From CAZRZN01 sp964604565 (lineage in GTDB: Bacteria > Pseudomonadota > Alphaproteobacteria > Rhodobacterales > Rhodobacteraceae), in assembly GCA_964604565.1 (NCBI GenBank), contig CAZRZN010000034.1:1-26099 (forward strand): a stretch of DNA of 26,099 bases, in the 5' to 3' direction. The notes under the pieces were generated by a model. It was not told the DNA's origin. It saw only the letters and a list, made by a program, of their open reading frames with translations, and did not search any database. The translations under genes and the position numbers were made by a program. This document shows, piece after piece, positions 21,851 to 26,099 of the stretch (within the stretch, counting starts at the first letter, position 1; each line of letters opens with the position of its first letter).

Positions 21851-21890
21851 CGGGCAGGGAACGCTGCGGTTTTCTTGCCCGTTTTCCTTT
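21851..21890 (+). terminator. Intrinsic terminator between dnaN and recF
   Basis: Bases 21851-21861 (CGGGCAGGGAA) pair with 21871-21881 to form an 11-bp stem including two G-U pairs, with a 9-nt loop. TTTTCCTTT follows directly. It lies 26 bp after the dnaN stop and ends 24 bp before the recF start. Sequence features are those of a rho-independent terminator, though U-tract interruption may make it leaky. It would limit read-through from dnaN into recF. Confidence 0.75.
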
Positions 21891-21913
21891 GCAACAGTCC
21901 GGGCGCCTGATCC

Positions 21914-23017
21914 ATGACGCTTGCGCTGACCCATCTGACACTGTCCCACTTCCGCTCGCACAAATGGGCGCAGATCGCCGTGGACACGCGTCCCGTGGCA
22001 ATCTTTGGCGCGAACGGGACTGGCAAGACCAACCTGATCGAGGCGGTCTCGCTTTTTTCGCCCGGACGCGGTCTGCGGCGGGCGGCTGCGGCGGACATGG
22101 CGCGCAAACCGCAAAACCTCGGCTGGAAGGTCACCGGCCACTTGACGGGTCCGGAAGGCGAGCATGAACTTGCCTTTACCTCCGAGGACGGGGCGGCCCG
22201 CGCGGTGACGATCAACGACAAGTCCGCCAGCCAGATCGCCCTTGGCCGGATCGCCCGCACCGTCTGGCTGATTCCGGCCATGGACCGGCTCTGGATCGAG
22301 GGCGCGGAGGGGCGGCGGCGTTTTCTTGACCGCATCACGCTATCGTTTTTCCCCGATCACGCGCAGGCCGCGCTGGACTATGAAAAGGCCATGCGCGAGC
22401 GCAATCGCCTGCTCAAGGAGCAGATCCGCGACGCCCATTGGTATCAGGCCCTTGAGACACAGATGGCGCGGTCCGGGGCTGTGTTGACCGCCAATCGCCA
22501 GCAGGCCCTTGCACGGCTGCAAGTGGCGCAGGCGGCGGCAGAGACCGCCTTTCCCGTCGCTGAGCTGGACCTGGTGCAGTCCGAAGGCAGTTTGCCCGAC
22601 ACGGAAGTCGACCTGCGCGCCGCCTTGGCTGAAAGCCGGTTCCGGGACATGGCGGCCGGGCGGGCGCTGGTCGGTCCGCATCGCACAGACCTGTATGGCG
22701 TTTTTGCCGCAAAGGGCGTGCCTGCGTCGGAGTGTTCGACCGGAGAACAGAAAGCCCTGCTGATTTCGCTGATCCTGTCGAATGCGCGCGCCCTCGCGCA
22801 GGATTTCGGTGCCGCGCCCATCCTTTTACTGGATGAGGTGGCCGCGCATCTCGATGCTGACCGCCGCTCCGCGCTTTATGATGAGATCTGCGGGCTTGGG
22901 GCGCAGGCATGGATGACCGGAACCGGACCGGAGCTTTTTGCCGAACTGGACGGCCGTGCGCAACGTCTCGAAGTGACCGAGGAAGGGGGGGAATCCCGCG
23001 TGGTCTGCCGTGATTGA
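21914..23017 (+). CDS. recF: DNA replication and repair protein RecF
   Basis: RecF is an SMC-like ATPase that, with RecO and RecR, loads RecA at gaps on damaged DNA. The 367-residue product starts TLALTHLTLSHFRSHKW. It has Walker A GANGTGKTN (32-40), a RecF-type EGAEGRRRFLDRITL segment, and the C-terminal signature and Walker B region STGEQKALLISLIL with ILLLDEVAAHLD. It shows no strong ribosome binding site before the ATG, which fits its typically low expression. The GNAT gene overlaps its end by 8 bp. Confidence 0.97.
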   Translation: MTLALTHLTLSHFRSHKWAQIAVDTRPVAIFGANGTGKTNLIEAVSLFSPGRGLRRAAAADMARKPQNLGWKVTGHLTGPEGEHELAFTSEDGAARAVTINDKSASQIALGRIARTVWLIPAMDRLWIEGAEGRRRFLDRITLSFFPDHAQAALDYEKAMRERNRLLKEQIRDAHWYQALETQMARSGAVLTANRQQALARLQVAQAAAETAFPVAELDLVQSEGSLPDTEVDLRAALAESRFRDMAAGRALVGPHRTDLYGVFAAKGVPASECSTGEQKALLISLILSNARALAQDFGAAPILLLDEVAAHLDADRRSALYDEICGLGAQAWMTGTGPELFAELDGRAQRLEVTEEGGESRVVCRD

Positions 23018-23531
23018 GACCCTGTCGGAACCGCGACTGACCGCAAGCGACGACGCAGAGATCGCGACGTTGCTGGGGGCCTGCTTTCCGACGGATTACG
23101 GCGGACGCAGCTTCTACCACCAGCGGCCCCATCTCCGCCTGGTCTGGCGCGACGGTCGAGTTCTGTCGCATCTTTCGCTATATTACCGGGCGATACGGCT
23201 GGGACCAGATCTGGTCGACATCGTCGGTCTGGGCGATGTCGCGACCGTCCCGGAGGCCCGCGGGGGCGGGATGGCCACGGCCATGATGGCACATGCCATC
23301 CAGACGGCCCAAGACAGCGCTGCGTGTTTCATGATCCTTTTCGGCGCGCGTGGCTTGTATGAGCGGGCCGGCTTTGCGTCCGCCGCAAATCCATTTGTGC
23401 ATGTCGCGATGGCAGGCGCCAGAACCGATCACGTCGCTGCTGCGAACAGCCCTTTTCTGATGGTGCGCAGACTGCGTGATACCCTCTGGCCAGAGCATGC
23501 GGAGGTCGATTTTCTGGGCCCGCTTTTCTGA
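23010..23531 (+). CDS. GNAT family acetyltransferase, substrate unknown
   Basis: GNAT enzymes transfer acetyl or other acyl groups from CoA to amines. The 173-residue product has motif A (VPEARGGGMATAMMAHA, residues 80-96, with the RGGGMA pyrophosphate loop at 84-89) preceded by the usual beta strand (GLGDVATV). It also has a late YERAGF (117-122) typical of motif B. The N terminus (HQRPHLRLVWRDGR then VLSHLSLYYR) resembles the NodA-like acyltransferase branch. The GTG start at 23010 overlaps recF by 8 bp, so it is translationally coupled. Its substrate cannot be told from the sequence. It sits where many roseobacter genomes go directly from recF to gyrB. Confidence 0.8.
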   Translation: MIETLSEPRLTASDDAEIATLLGACFPTDYGGRSFYHQRPHLRLVWRDGRVLSHLSLYYRAIRLGPDLVDIVGLGDVATVPEARGGGMATAMMAHAIQTAQDSAACFMILFGARGLYERAGFASAANPFVHVAMAGARTDHVAAANSPFLMVRRLRDTLWPEHAEVDFLGPLF

Positions 23532-23586
23532 TCCGGGTGCACCTTCGCCCAAGGGTGTGCAGCCTCCCAAATCTTGTGTCATCGAC

Positions 23587-23615
23587 GTGACATTCCTGCC
23601 GCAAACCTCTATAAG
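23587..23615 (+). promoter_or_regulatory. Candidate gyrB promoter
   Basis: GTGACA (23587-23592) and TATAAG (23610-23615) are separated by exactly 17 bp and each matches the sigma-70 consensus at 5 of 6 bases. Transcription would start about 22 nt before the ATG, leaving just room for the AAGGA ribosome binding site. This is the best housekeeping-type promoter I can see in the window. Supercoiling-dependent control, as known for gyrase genes elsewhere, cannot be judged here. Confidence 0.6.
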
Positions 23616-23643
23616 TTGGGGCATAAAGACAAAGGAAAAGTGG

Positions 23644-26061
<2,418 letters not shown>

Positions 26062-26071
26062 CGGTCTGTAG

Positions 26072-26098
26072 GCGCGCGCGTAGTTTTTCGCGGCGCGC
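26072..26098 (+). terminator. GC-rich hairpin after gyrB
   Basis: GCGCGCGCG (26072-26080) pairs with CGC and then GCGCGC (26089-26098, with one bulged G) over a loop TAGTTTTT. It is 10 bp past the gyrB stop and runs to the end of the window, so a following T-run cannot be checked. Position suggests the end of the gyrB transcript. Confidence 0.4.
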
Positions 26099-26099
26099 A

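Overview
This window looks like chromosomal DNA of a marine-type alphaproteobacterium of the family Rhodobacteraceae (roseobacter-like). The evidence is gene content and order: a fliI / flgBC-fliE-fliQ-flgFGAH-fliL flagellar block, a flagellin-flaF-flbT-DUF1217 block (flaF and flbT are alphaproteobacterial flagellin regulators), and a ubiB-ubiE / mutM / enoyl-CoA hydratase / rpsT / dnaA / dnaN / recF / GNAT / gyrB series. Base composition is moderately GC-rich throughout. No genus can be named from the sequence alone.

Layout. (1) 1-657: no convincing gene. (2) 658-5227, minus strand: a tight flagellar operon read right to left as flgB-flgC-fliE-fliQ-flgF-flgG-flgA-flgH-fliL (rod, hook-basal-body adapter, export gate, outer-membrane L ring and its chaperone, stator-associated FliL). 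(3) 5312-6694, plus strand: fliI, the export ATPase, divergent from flgB across an 84-bp spacer with a CtrA-like sequence. (4) 6726-9687, minus strand: flagellin, then flaF, flbT and a DUF1217 gene, with a terminator-like hairpin in the flagellin leader. (5) 9888-10497, minus strand: a rod-binding FlgJ-like gene followed by an FlgN-like chaperone gene. They are divergent from fliK-flgD on the plus strand (10610-13377). (6) 13736-13957: a small secreted or membrane-anchored protein of unknown function, followed by a very strong terminator. (7) 14049-16335, minus strand: ubiE-ubiB for ubiquinone biosynthesis, divergent from mutM (DNA repair) and an enoyl-CoA hydratase gene. (8) A 100-N assembly gap at 18120-18219, then rpsT, dnaA, dnaN, recF, a GNAT acetyltransferase gene and gyrB, all on the plus strand.

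How the genes fit together. The left half builds a flagellum from several adjacent operons: rod and export parts, a filament with its post-transcriptional regulators, and hook-length and hook-cap proteins. The window lacks fliF, fliG, fliM/N, fliP, fliR, flhA, flhB, flgE, flgK, flgL and flgI, so the rest of the system lies elsewhere. The right half is housekeeping: initiation, processivity clamp, recombination repair and supercoiling genes, linked to ribosomal protein S20, 8-oxoguanine repair and ubiquinone synthesis.

I found no clearly novel multi-gene system. The items most worth a second look are the hairpin and direct repeats in the flagellin leader, the terminator between dnaN and recF, the small secreted protein between the two blocks, the structured and gene-free stretch before dnaA, and the direct junction of a flagellar island with the dnaA region. 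Protein identities rest on recognised motifs and gene order. Promoters and operators are pattern matches only.
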